Positions 18,966 to 26,794 of a stretch of DNA of 64,000 bases are shown here, piece by piece; position 1 is the stretch's first letter, and every line of letters begins with the position of its first letter. The stretch comes from Bacteroidales bacterium UBA3844 (GTDB lineage: Bacteria; Bacteroidota; Bacteroidia; Bacteroidales; Paludibacteraceae): contig DGHQ01000049.1 in NCBI GenBank assembly GCA_002392915.1, forward strand, positions 1 through 64,000, in the 5' to 3' direction. Made by a program: the position numbers and the translations under genes. Below the pieces are notes generated by a model that made no database searches, was not told the DNA's origin, and saw only the letters and a list, made by a program, of their open reading frames with translations.

Positions 18966-19391
18966 ATGAGAAATTTATTATTTTTTCTGTGTTTTTCCGT
19001 ATTTTTTTGTTCATGTCCTATGGAAGATGTCACATGTGATGAATATCTTGATATCAGAATTCACAATAAAACATCACAAACGATATGTGCTGATTCTAAA
19101 TTTACTAATTGGAATCATGGAAAAGATACAATTTTGTCTGATTCTATTAAACACTTATGTGGAATTGGTTTTGATGAAGAAATTAGAGATAAAGCATTTT
19201 CTGTCTTGAAAGAACGTGTTCACAATAAGCATCTTTTAATTAAAAGTATTGACGGTGATACATTGGCTATTTGGACAGACTCATCTTTGGTTTTTTGCAA
19301 CAGCCAATATTGGCAAATAGTGCCAGATAATGAAAATGAATTCACTTATTGCACACTTCAGCTGACTGATGAGGTGTTGCAATTGAAATGA
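18966..19391 (+). CDS. small lipoprotein, copy 1 of a tandem triplet
   Basis: The 141-residue protein has a Phe-rich lipoprotein signal ending CSCPMED and a strand-rich mature part with the phrases IRIHNKTSQTI, IDGDTLAIWTDSSLVF and LQLTDEVLQLK. Two close paralogues follow. It begins 2 bases after the stop of the protease-like gene, so the two are co-transcribed. I do not recognise the family. Partner, inhibitor or immunity roles for the protease are possible, but only position supports them. Confidence 0.75.
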   Translation: MRNLLFFLCFSVFFCSCPMEDVTCDEYLDIRIHNKTSQTICADSKFTNWNHGKDTILSDSIKHLCGIGFDEEIRDKAFSVLKERVHNKHLLIKSIDGDTLAIWTDSSLVFCNSQYWQIVPDNENEFTYCTLQLTDEVLQLK

Positions 19392-19397
19392 TTTATG

Positions 19398-19429
19398 AAT
19401 AGTGGAGGGTCTACGGATTCTCCACTATT
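19398..19429 (+). terminator. hairpin after small lipoprotein copy 1
   Basis: A 10-base stem AATAGTGGAG / CTCCACTATT. Nearly the same hairpin follows each of the three paralogues, so it was duplicated with the gene. There is no strong T-run here, so read-through is likely. Confidence 0.6.
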
Positions 19430-19438
19430 AATAATGAT

Positions 19439-19873
19439 ATGAAAAAGATATTTCCGTTTCTGTGTTTTTCAGTATTTTTTTGTTCTTGTCCTATGGAAGA
19501 CACTTATGATGAGAATTTGAACTTTCAAATAATAAATAAATCGACTAAAGTATTAAACTTAGATGTCAAATATGAAATTCCTTCTTGGTCTGGACATTGT
19601 TTCAATGTAAATAAAGACAGTTTGAATATTGATTCGATTTGGATTGTCGACGGTTTTGGATTTGTAGATGAACCAAAGGCTCCATTTGATTTCTTAATGG
19701 CAGAATGTATCAAAAAGCAGATTGTTGTGACTTCCTTGTATGGCGATACTCTCGCTAATTGGAATGATAGTTCTATGGTGTTTAACGACCAAACATATTG
19801 GTTAATTCAACCTAATGAAGATGGATATACTTGCACACTCCAGCTGACCGATGAAGTACTGAAGTTGAAATGA
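19439..19873 (+). CDS. small lipoprotein, copy 2 of a tandem triplet
   Basis: This 144-residue paralogue of its neighbours has an almost identical signal (SVFFCSCPMED) and the same end (LQLTDEVLKLK) but a diverged middle with VDGFGFVDEPKAPFDF. The conserved ends with a variable centre suggest divergence under selection or recombination. It is exported to the envelope as a lipoprotein; function unknown. Confidence 0.75.
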   Translation: MKKIFPFLCFSVFFCSCPMEDTYDENLNFQIINKSTKVLNLDVKYEIPSWSGHCFNVNKDSLNIDSIWIVDGFGFVDEPKAPFDFLMAECIKKQIVVTSLYGDTLANWNDSSMVFNDQTYWLIQPNEDGYTCTLQLTDEVLKLK

Positions 19874-19879
19874 TTTATA

Positions 19880-19911
19880 AATAGTGGGGAATCTGCGGAT
19901 TCTCCACTATT
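19880..19911 (+). terminator. hairpin after small lipoprotein copy 2
   Basis: A 14-base stem with one mismatch and a tgcg loop (AATAGTGGGGAATC / GATTCTCCACTATT), homologous to the hairpins at 19398 and 20387. Confidence 0.6.
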
Positions 19912-19924
19912 ATTGTGATTAAAA

Positions 19925-20362
19925 ATGAAAAAGATTTTGTTTTTTGGGGCTTTTTTTCTGTTTTTTTCTTCGTGTATTCCTATGGAGGATATCAATAGCG
20001 GAGATCGCATTAATATCTATATTCACAACAAATCATCCCAGACAATAGGTGTGGATTTTAATTTTGAACTTAGATCCAGCAAGTGGAGTTATAAAAAAGA
20101 CTCTGTTTTGCCAGATTCAATTTCTCAATTGTGTGAAAAAGGCTTCGATGATATTATTGGGGATAATGCCATTTCTGCATTGAGAGAACGTTTTCTCAAC
20201 AAAAACCTTTTGGTAAAAAATGTTGATGGCGACACTTTAGCTCTCTGGTCTGATTCATCTCTGGTATTCCAAGACCAATATTGGACAGTAAATACACAGG
20301 ACAAGGGGGATTTTATTGGATGCACACTTCTGCTGACTGATGAGGTGTTGCAATTGAAATGA
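19925..20362 (+). CDS. small lipoprotein, copy 3 of a tandem triplet
   Basis: A 145-residue paralogue with the signal FFLFFSSCIPMED, the phrases IYIHNKSSQTIGVDF and VDGDTLALWSDSSLVF, and the end LLLTDEVLQLK. Copies 1 and 3 are closer to each other than to copy 2. It is the last gene of the protease-lipoprotein unit and is followed by the best terminator of the three. Confidence 0.75.
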   Translation: MKKILFFGAFFLFFSSCIPMEDINSGDRINIYIHNKSSQTIGVDFNFELRSSKWSYKKDSVLPDSISQLCEKGFDDIIGDNAISALRERFLNKNLLVKNVDGDTLALWSDSSLVFQDQYWTVNTQDKGDFIGCTLLLTDEVLQLK

Positions 20363-20386
20363 AAAAATGGTGAGAAGTTATGAGGT

Positions 20387-20419
20387 AGTGGAGAATCTAC
20401 GGATTCTCCACTGTTTTTT
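20387..20419 (+). terminator. terminator of the protease/small-lipoprotein unit
   Basis: A perfect 11-base stem AGTGGAGAATC / GATTCTCCACT with a 4-base loop and a following T6 run, placed 24 bases after the last small lipoprotein gene. Confidence 0.7.
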
Positions 20420-20431
20420 ATTTGCACTGCT

Positions 20432-20525
20432 TAGTTTATGACAGACCTACCGTCTCTTTTTTCTCATAAAAAGGAGAAGCCTTTCTCTGAGATCTTTGAG
20501 TCTCTGTGGTTTAATTCTAATTGAT
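20432..20525. repeat. fragment of dispersed intergenic repeat
   Basis: The segments agtttatgac, tctcataaaaaggagaag and tctctgtggttt resemble parts of the MITE-like elements at 16870 and 27223, but without inverted ends. Confidence 0.45.
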
Positions 20526-20584
20526 ATATGGGCAAGAGGCAAAATCCTTTAATTAAACAGTTTCTTATTTTTTATGATTTGTGC

Positions 20585-20592
20585 TAATTTTG
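20585..20592 (+). promoter_or_regulatory. -7 box TAATTTTG of menD
   Basis: This matches TAnnTTTG, 21 bases before the ATG at 20614. Confidence 0.45.
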
Positions 20593-20613
20593 TATTCATA
20601 ATCCGAAATAGAG

Positions 20614-22245
20614 ATGGCATACTCGATAAAGAAACATATTCAGCAGCTGATATATCTGCTTAAAGTTCATTCGTTTTCAGACGTGGTTGTCTGTCCGGGC
20701 AGTCGCAACATGCCTATTGTGGAATCGATGTGTTGCGGGGATTTCAATGTGCACAGGGCACTCGACGAGCGGAGCGCGGGATTCATGACGCTTGGATTGG
20801 CGCAGACGGGCAGGAGAGTTGCGGTATGTGTCACGAGTGGAAGTGCGGTGGCTAATCTTTTGCCGGCACTGGTTGAGGCTCAGTATCAGGGGATTGGCAT
20901 GGCTGTGGTCACTGCCGACCGTCCGAAGGAGATGATAGGGCAGATGATGGGGCAGACGATGTGGCAGACATCTGCGTTGGCTTCGGCTGTGAAATATAGT
21001 GTCGACGTGGAGGATGACGAGAGTGCCGACGGCATGTGGTTTGCCAACCGTGAGATCAATGCTGCTTTGAACATTGCGTATGCAGGGCAGAACGGTCCGG
21101 TGCAGATCAATATGCAGATTAAAGAACCGTTTTTCGAGTGCACCGTCGAGGCTCTTCCAGAGTTCAGAAAAATATCGCTCATTGGAGACGCTTCTCTTTT
21201 TGGCGACACATTGAAGCCATTGTGGGAAAAATCCAAATGTCCGTTGGTGATGGTAGGTCAGAACGACGGAATTAATCCATCTTACATTGATGCCTTCATC
21301 CGTCTCGGAGCTCCATTCTACACAGAGGTATTGTCAAATATGGAATATTTTGCGCCACACGTAGAGACGCACGGACGTGCGTGTCAGACGAATAATAATC
21401 GCATTCCAGACGACAAAATAGAGGCGTATAATCCTGATTTTGTGATATATATCGGTGGACATATTGTCAGCAAGATTGCGAAGGCGGCGATCACAAGAAT
21501 CAAACCACAGACGGTGGTCCGTGTGTCGAAAACGATGGAATTTGCCGACACATTCAAATGTATGACACATTTGTATGTGGACAACTGTAGAGACGTAGCG
21601 TGCTACGTCTCTGTCTCGGATAATGCACGCAACGTCTCGGATAAGGAATGGATGATTTGTAGAGACGTAGCGCGCTACGTCTCTACGAGTATCCACACAC
21701 CGATGGATTCCACAAAATATCCGTCGGTATACAGTGAGTTTCTTAGCCGTATAGCACCGTCATCACAAATATTCATTGCCAATTCCACAACTGTCAGAGC
21801 CATCGATTACGCCTATTGGAATATGCCAGAAGCACAAGCCAAAAGACTGCGGTTCTTTTGCAACCGAGGCGTGAATGGAATAGAAGGAAGCATGTCTGCG
21901 GCGATCGGATATGCGAGTGGAGTGGGGGATAAGCCCGTCTACCTTGTGATTGGAGATTTGAGTTTCTTCTATGATGTCAGCGGACTGTGGAGCGCGGCGA
22001 ACACCAATCTGCGAATTCTTCTTGTGAACGACGGTATAGGAAGCATCTTCACACGTCTTGCGATGAAACAGACGGAGACGGTGAAGAATTATGTGGCTGA
22101 GAGTCATGGATTCAAGGCAGAAGGAATTTGCCAGTCGTACGGAATAGATTATAAAACAGCCAGAGACGGCGAAATTCCGTCGACAATATGGGCATGGTAT
22201 TTCAGCGATGAGAAGGGAGCGAGACTGCTGGAGATAACTGTGTGA
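20614..22245 (+). CDS. menD: menD, SEPHCHC synthase, with in-frame palindromic repeats
   Basis: The product (543 residues) is the thiamine-diphosphate enzyme of menaquinone synthesis that joins 2-oxoglutarate and isochorismate. Diagnostic segments are VCPGSRNMPI near the N-terminus, TSGSAVANLLPALVEA, and the C-terminal RGVNGIEGSMSAAIGYA and GDLSFFYDVSGLW, the latter carrying the ThDP/Mg-binding motif. Total length is close to the family norm. Three GTAGAGACG-type palindromes lie inside the gene without breaking it: codons 250-258, 325-334 and 349-358. The last two read in the same frame (CRDVAxYVS) and fall in the linker between the middle and C-terminal domains. No other men genes are in the window, so it is separated from the usual cluster. 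Confidence 0.93.
   Translation: MAYSIKKHIQQLIYLLKVHSFSDVVVCPGSRNMPIVESMCCGDFNVHRALDERSAGFMTLGLAQTGRRVAVCVTSGSAVANLLPALVEAQYQGIGMAVVTADRPKEMIGQMMGQTMWQTSALASAVKYSVDVEDDESADGMWFANREINAALNIAYAGQNGPVQINMQIKEPFFECTVEALPEFRKISLIGDASLFGDTLKPLWEKSKCPLVMVGQNDGINPSYIDAFIRLGAPFYTEVLSNMEYFAPHVETHGRACQTNNNRIPDDKIEAYNPDFVIYIGGHIVSKIAKAAITRIKPQTVVRVSKTMEFADTFKCMTHLYVDNCRDVACYVSVSDNARNVSDKEWMICRDVARYVSTSIHTPMDSTKYPSVYSEFLSRIAPSSQIFIANSTTVRAIDYAYWNMPEAQAKRLRFFCNRGVNGIEGSMSAAIGYASGVGDKPVYLVIGDLSFFYDVSGLWSAANTNLRILLVNDGIGSIFTRLAMKQTETVKNYVAESHGFKAEGICQSYGIDYKTARDGEIPSTIWAWYFSDEKGARLLEITV
21361..21386. repeat. palindromic repeat inside menD, copy 1
   Basis: gtagagacgcac-ggac-gtgcgtgtca, identical to 45382-45407 and close to the reverse complement of 37781-37804. 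It is translated as VETHGRACQ. Confidence 0.8.
21586..21614. repeat. palindromic repeat inside menD, copy 2
   Basis: GTAGAGACGTAGC / GCTACGTCTCT with a 2-base centre, translated as CRDVACYVS. Confidence 0.85.
21659..21688. repeat. palindromic repeat inside menD, copy 3
   Basis: A perfect 28-base palindrome (21660-21687) with half site GTAGAGACGTAGCG, translated as CRDVARYVST in the same frame as copy 2, 72 bases further on. Confidence 0.9.
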
Positions 22246-22286
22246 AAAGCTAATAATAAAAATTCACCACTTATCTTCTCACATAT

Positions 22287-22318
22287 TTTGCTCCACAATT
22301 GAAAAAATTGTATTTTTG
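22287..22318 (+). promoter_or_regulatory. promoter: TTTG - 20 bp - TATTTTTG
   Basis: This matches both elements of the Bacteroidota consensus (-33 TTTG at 22287-22290, -7 TATTTTTG at 22311-22318) with 20-base spacing, 27 bases before the next gene. Confidence 0.65.
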
Positions 22319-22345
22319 GGCTGAAATTCAAATGGTAAAAGGGCT

Positions 22346-22960
22346 ATGGAAGCTAACAAGCAAGTAAAAGAGGGCAATGGATACATATTTGCCTACTATT
22401 TTGACGAGGAGTTTATAGAGAAAGATTGTTTTCTTTCAAAAGATCAAAAGAAAAATTTTAAGGGAGGTTTTGGTGCAGTAATTTTTGCAAACTATACAAA
22501 TTCGTCGGCAGGACCATATCAGGAGCTTTTGTTCATACCTGGTAAGTTTGCCATTGATGGAGATGAATCCTACGTGGTATCAAAAGCATATTGTTCATCT
22601 GCGAAGGCGATGGAGCAGAAGGTGTTCTGCAAGAAGGAACTTGCTGATTTCAATATAGAGAAGGTAGACGACAAGACAGAGACAATTGTTGTGACGCGTG
22701 ATGGGAAACCAATTTTCAGAATAGAGGTGCAGTCGTGGGGATTCAACATTCCGATGACATCCGATATGGTGAAGTTCCCGCTTGTATCTGTCGAGGACGG
22801 AAAGGTTGTGAAGTGGGATTACAATGGAAGCGGCACTGCAAGTTTCGCCAAAATTGAGGCGATAGGAGTGCGTCCGGCGAAATTTCCGGATGTAGCGTTG
22901 TTCTCGCCGCTTGTCGGAATCCATTTTGAAAAATTTAATATTGACTATACTAAAAAATAA
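22346..22960 (+). CDS. acetoacetate decarboxylase-fold protein
   Basis: The 204-residue cytoplasmic protein has the strand-rich pattern of the acetoacetate decarboxylase-like fold: AVIFANYTNSSAGPYQELLFIPG, then KAYCSSAKAMEQ and a C-terminal FPDVALFSPLVGIHFEKFN. I cannot place the catalytic Lys of true acetoacetate decarboxylase with certainty, so the reaction is open. It has its own promoter, and the acyltransferase gene follows 11 bases after its stop, suggesting a shared operon related to lipid or acyl metabolism. Confidence 0.65.
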   Translation: MEANKQVKEGNGYIFAYYFDEEFIEKDCFLSKDQKKNFKGGFGAVIFANYTNSSAGPYQELLFIPGKFAIDGDESYVVSKAYCSSAKAMEQKVFCKKELADFNIEKVDDKTETIVVTRDGKPIFRIEVQSWGFNIPMTSDMVKFPLVSVEDGKVVKWDYNGSGTASFAKIEAIGVRPAKFPDVALFSPLVGIHFEKFNIDYTKK

Positions 22961-22971
22961 AATCGACGGTG

Positions 22972-23826
22972 ATGGAGAGAATTTCTTGCTTAGACGGAGA
23001 GAAGTATAAAGAGTTGAAGGTGAAGGAAGGTGTTTATGTGCCTGATTTGGCTGTAAAATTCCCGGATGACGATCCGTCTCGCCGCATGGTGAAAGTGGAG
23101 GTGGTGAGGGATTTGAAGTTTGATGAGACTTATCCTTACCTTGACGAGTCTTCAGACTACAAGAGGAATGTGTTCCTTTGCGATTTGAAGACGTATCTTT
23201 GCAATTTCCTGAACTGGATGATATATGGTTTGAAGATTGAGAACAAGCATGTGTTAGACGGTAAGGATTTCAGCAACGGTGCCATCACAGTGGCTAACCA
23301 CCAGTATCGTTGGGATGTGCCAGGAGTGAGAAAAGCTGTTGGCTACCGTCGTCTTTGGATTCCCGCGTGGGCTGACACATTCAAGACAAGCGACTATTTC
23401 AATCTTCGTGGTGCAAGATGTATTCCTATTCCTGAGAATATGGGTGGAATAAAGAAGTTTAACGAGGCGTTCGACATTTTGCACGAGAGAAAAGAGTGGT
23501 TCCATATATTTCCAGAGGGAGTGCGTTGGGATTTCTACAAACCATTCAAGCCATTCCGTAAGGGAGCGTTCAACTGGGCCTACAAGTACGACATGCCGAT
23601 TATTCCGATGGTGTATGTCCACCGAGAGCGAACAGGCTGGAGAAAATTGTTTGCCAAGGGGGAGCCGTTGATGACGTTAAAGGTGCTTGAGCCTATGTAT
23701 GCTGACAAGTCGTTGCCAAGAAAAGCCGCTGTCGACAAGCTTCGTAAGGAGGTTTACGAGAAGATGCTCGACGCTGCCGGAATCATCCACAACCCATGGC
23801 CAATGATTCCTGAGGTTGACAATTGA
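22972..23826 (+). CDS. PlsC-like 1-acyl-glycerol-3-phosphate acyltransferase family
   Basis: The 284-residue protein has the acyltransferase motif NHQYRWD (H-x4-D) around residue 103 and the second motif FPEGVRWDF around residue 182, as in the PlsC superfamily, which transfers acyl chains to lysophosphatidate or similar acceptors at the inner membrane. It lacks an obvious transmembrane helix except a hydrophobic stretch near LCNFLNWMIYGL. The start is the ATG at 22972, although GTG at 22969 is in frame. It shares an operon with the preceding gene. The exact acceptor is not determinable. Confidence 0.8.
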   Translation: MERISCLDGEKYKELKVKEGVYVPDLAVKFPDDDPSRRMVKVEVVRDLKFDETYPYLDESSDYKRNVFLCDLKTYLCNFLNWMIYGLKIENKHVLDGKDFSNGAITVANHQYRWDVPGVRKAVGYRRLWIPAWADTFKTSDYFNLRGARCIPIPENMGGIKKFNEAFDILHERKEWFHIFPEGVRWDFYKPFKPFRKGAFNWAYKYDMPIIPMVYVHRERTGWRKLFAKGEPLMTLKVLEPMYADKSLPRKAAVDKLRKEVYEKMLDAAGIIHNPWPMIPEVDN

Positions 23827-23849
23827 TTTTTGACAAAGAAAATAATAAC

Positions 23850-23880
23850 TGTAGAGACGCGGCATTGCCACGTCTCTTAC
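23850..23880. repeat. GTAGAGACG-type palindromic repeat
   Basis: GTAGAGACGcGGCA ... TGCCaCGTCTCTtAC between the acyltransferase and thioesterase genes. Confidence 0.75.
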
Positions 23881-23917
23881 ATTTTTACAATAAAACAGAT
23901 AAAACGAGAAAAACAAA

Positions 23918-24292
23918 ATGAATATCAACGACGTTTCAAAAAAGAAATATACGGTCACGGATAAGGATTCAGCTGTGAATCTTGGAAGTGGCGGCCTTAA
24001 TGTGTTCGGCACTCCTGCTCTTGTGGCAAAGATGGAGCAGACGGCTCTTGAGATGGTTCGCCCGACTCTTGACGACAACAGCGACACAGTGGGAATAGAG
24101 ATCAATGTGAAGCATGTGAAGGCGACGGCAATAGGCAAGACTGTCACTGTTGAGGCAAAGATCGTCAAGATCGACGGCAGAAAGATCTGTTTTGAGATCA
24201 CAGCCACAGATGAGGCTGGCGACGTGATAGGATCAGCATACCATGAGAGATTCGTGGTGGACAAACAACGTTTCATGTCAAAATTGCAGTAA
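23918..24292 (+). CDS. hotdog-fold thioesterase (FlK-like)
   Basis: The 124-residue protein fits the single hotdog domain of the fluoroacetyl-CoA thioesterase-like family: GTPALVAKMEQTALEMVRP forms the central helix with the catalytic Glu region, followed by TVGIEINVKHVKATAIGKTV and the strand IVKIDGRKICFEITATDE. It probably hydrolyses an acyl-CoA; the substrate is unknown. recO starts 4 bases after its stop codon. Confidence 0.8.
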   Translation: MNINDVSKKKYTVTDKDSAVNLGSGGLNVFGTPALVAKMEQTALEMVRPTLDDNSDTVGIEINVKHVKATAIGKTVTVEAKIVKIDGRKICFEITATDEAGDVIGSAYHERFVVDKQRFMSKLQ

Positions 24293-24296
24293 GACG

Positions 24297-25022
24297 ATGC
24301 TCATCACCACTCGTGCGATCATACTTGGCGCGGTGCGTACTGCTGGGGATAAACTTGTGGTGCGGACGCTCACTGAAGAGGCGGGCAGGGTGGATTTTAT
24401 TGTCTACGGAGCGTGGAGCAAACGGTCGGGGCACAAAGCGTCGTATATATTCCCTTTGTCTGCTGTGGATGTGACGTGGGATTACCGTCCCAACAAGGAA
24501 TTGCCGACGTTGAAGGAAGCAGCACCGTCTTACCCATTATTGGATCTTTTCATTCAGCCGGAGAAATCGACAATAGCGATGTTTTTGGCTGAGATTTTTG
24601 CCAGAAGCATTCATAAGGGAGAGGAGACGCGGGAGATTTTCGACTATTGTTGGCAGACAGTAGCGTCGCTCGAGCATACACAGCGCAATATTGCCAATTT
24701 CCACATCGCCACGTTGGTTGGTCTGAGTCGTCTGCTGGGCATCCAGCCAAACACGGAAAAACATCGTGACAATGCCTATTTCGACCTTTCCACAAGCCAA
24801 TACGAATATAATATGCCGTTGCACGCATTCTACCTGAACCATCAGCAAACGGCATTCCTTCCCACATTGCTGAGAATTAACTACCGAAATATGAAATTCT
24901 ACCGTCTCGACAGGAAAGAACGCCAATTTCTCCTCGAGACAATCATCAAATATTTCAAGCTCCATATTCCGGAATTCGGGGATGTCAAATCATTGAAGAC
25001 GCTGATAGAGGTGTATAATTAG
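24297..25022 (+). CDS. recO: RecO, recombination mediator
   Basis: The 241-residue protein has the RecO layout: an N-terminal OB-fold (TTRAIILGAVRTAGDKLVVRTLTEEAGRVDFIVYG) followed by a helical domain. It loads RecA onto SSB-coated DNA with RecR in repair. The start at 24297 (MLITTRAI) is chosen because homologues start right at the OB-fold, and the longer frame overlaps the thioesterase. A fragment of a dispersed repeat follows. Confidence 0.88.
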   Translation: MLITTRAIILGAVRTAGDKLVVRTLTEEAGRVDFIVYGAWSKRSGHKASYIFPLSAVDVTWDYRPNKELPTLKEAAPSYPLLDLFIQPEKSTIAMFLAEIFARSIHKGEETREIFDYCWQTVASLEHTQRNIANFHIATLVGLSRLLGIQPNTEKHRDNAYFDLSTSQYEYNMPLHAFYLNHQQTAFLPTLLRINYRNMKFYRLDRKERQFLLETIIKYFKLHIPEFGDVKSLKTLIEVYN

Positions 25023-25025
25023 GGG

Positions 25026-25115
25026 TGGACCGTAGGCGAGCACACAGAATTTAATAAAACCATAGAGGCCAGAAGTTCTCAGAAAAAAGTCAACGATTTT
25101 TTGAGAGAAAGAGAG
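25026..25115. repeat. fragment of dispersed intergenic repeat
   Basis: It contains ccgtaggcgagcacac and ttaataaaaccatagagg, the reverse complement of blocks in the MITE-like elements, and resembles 56130-56170. Confidence 0.5.
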
Positions 25116-25153
25116 AATTTAATAATCGTCGAGACGATTTGTCGGAATTTTGC

Positions 25154-25161
25154 TATCTTTG
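25154..25161 (+). promoter_or_regulatory. -7 box TATCTTTG of the 25181 lipoprotein gene
   Basis: Matches TAnnTTTG, 20 bases before the ATG at 25181. It rules out the earlier in-frame starts. Confidence 0.6.
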
Positions 25162-25180
25162 CAACGATATTTTTAAAAAC

Positions 25181-26794
25181 ATGTATATGAAATTTAAGAT
25201 TAATCCGAAAAATTGTCCTCCCAAAAATGGGGGGGGCGGTAATGCGAAACTGGTGATTTATGCTTCCCTGGTTTTGTCTGTTTTGTGTGGTGTGCCATCC
25301 TGTACGGATGAGATTGAAAATGAAATCGTAGAAAACAATGCGAAGATGCAGGAATTTGACGCGAGTGATGGAACTCTGAAATTAGGTAAGAAGATTCCAA
25401 ACCCTTATTCATTGAAAGTGGTTCAGCAGGCCTATGACGAGTTGGCGGAAAAGTCAGGATTGAGATCATGCGAGACCCTCGCTCCCACTCACTTGTATCT
25501 GAAGTTTGCACCTAAAAATCTTGAAGAAGTGAAACTTCTTGAGTCAGACACAACACTATTTTTCTACAATTATCCGCTCGACGTGGAGCTGATAGGAGAA
25601 GGAGGAGGATACCACGACCCTTCACTTCCAGACACTGTGCCTACATATCAGTATGTATGTGTGCCTATTGACCATCCGTTGCCAGAAGTGGAGTATGAAG
25701 TGTTGGACGAGGTCTATTATGAAGAAGATGAAGAGGCTGGACTTCGTTCAGGCAGTGCTATTTCATGGGAACAGCTTGAGGAGAAAGCTTATCTGTTGGC
25801 AGGAGACAGTTCAATAATCTCAACACCAGAGACAAGAGGGTCACAATGGAGAGCAGGAGGAAGACTTCGTTACGAGGACAACTATACGAATACTATAGTG
25901 CCGTTGGAGGGTGTTCCTGTCAGAATGCGTTATCATATAATAACCTATCAGAACTGTACCGACAAAAGTGGATATTTCCAATGTTCCACTACAAAGAGAG
26001 GAGACTGTAAGTACTCAATTGAGTGGAAAAGAGCAGTGTTTAGGATTATTCCGGAACATAAACTATTTGTCACTGCCGACTACGTCATTCAAAAGAATAA
26101 AAGCAGAGTAGATAAAATCTTCAGAAAAAGTGAGGATGTGAATCAATGGATCTATGCGAGTTTGTTTATTCCTGCACATGAGTTTTTTTATAAAGACATG
26201 TGTGGAATCCAAAGACCAGAAGAGGATATTGATATCACTCCAAAAACAATAGATGATGATTATTCCAGTGGTGGTCACAAAGGATATAGACCTAAAGAAA
26301 TCAGAATTTTTAGATATTACTATAAAAGTGATAAAAGTGTAGAAAAGAATTCCGCTTCTTACTATGGAACAACCATCCATGAACTTGCTCATTCTTGTCA
26401 CCGAGAATATGTTGGAAGATCTACATTTAGTGATACAGACGACACAGTGAAAGACACATGGGCTGTGGGCGTTCAAGATTATTGTTCATTGCGAAAATAT
26501 GGTGAATATGGAAGAATTATTACATATTACTTTATTGCACAACCTTATAGTCGTCAGTATACAGGTCTTGTCAATGATTTGAGAGACGATGCACGAGAAG
26601 ATCCAAGTTTTATACAAGATTGTCCTTCAGATAAAGTAAAAGGTTTTACTTTGCTGGATGTTCAGAAAGCTCTAAAGGGAGCAGAAAGTTGGGAAGATTT
26701 TAAAAACAATTTTATTAACGCTAATGCAAAAGATGATGAAACGAAAAAAAACATTCGCACTTTGTTTGATTATTGGGCTAACATTATTATGTAG
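25181..26794 (+). CDS. putative zinc metalloprotease lipoprotein with G8 tract (in frame)
   Basis: This 537-residue paralogue of the 17275 product has a long N-region containing eight G (25229-25236, codons 16-19, read as Gly-Gly-Gly), then a lipoprotein signal with GVPSC and Cys41. The N-terminal surface domain is well conserved (LGKKIPNPYSLK, PTHLYLKF, YHDPSLPDT). The C-terminal domain has HELAH (400-404) followed by KDTWAVG, where the paralogue has GETWGY, so the third metal ligand may be an Asp or lie elsewhere. Start is ATG 25181 or 25187. The end overlaps the following small lipoprotein gene by 62 bases in another frame. Confidence 0.75.
   Translation: MYMKFKINPKNCPPKNGGGGNAKLVIYASLVLSVLCGVPSCTDEIENEIVENNAKMQEFDASDGTLKLGKKIPNPYSLKVVQQAYDELAEKSGLRSCETLAPTHLYLKFAPKNLEEVKLLESDTTLFFYNYPLDVELIGEGGGYHDPSLPDTVPTYQYVCVPIDHPLPEVEYEVLDEVYYEEDEEAGLRSGSAISWEQLEEKAYLLAGDSSIISTPETRGSQWRAGGRLRYEDNYTNTIVPLEGVPVRMRYHIITYQNCTDKSGYFQCSTTKRGDCKYSIEWKRAVFRIIPEHKLFVTADYVIQKNKSRVDKIFRKSEDVNQWIYASLFIPAHEFFYKDMCGIQRPEEDIDITPKTIDDDYSSGGHKGYRPKEIRIFRYYYKSDKSVEKNSASYYGTTIHELAHSCHREYVGRSTFSDTDDTVKDTWAVGVQDYCSLRKYGEYGRIITYYFIAQPYSRQYTGLVNDLRDDAREDPSFIQDCPSDKVKGFTLLDVQKALKGAESWEDFKNNFINANAKDDETKKNIRTLFDYWANIIM

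Noticed and set aside
20614..22245. menD as a pseudogene because of the inserted repeats
   Set aside because: The frame is open from start to end and the key motifs on both sides are intact.
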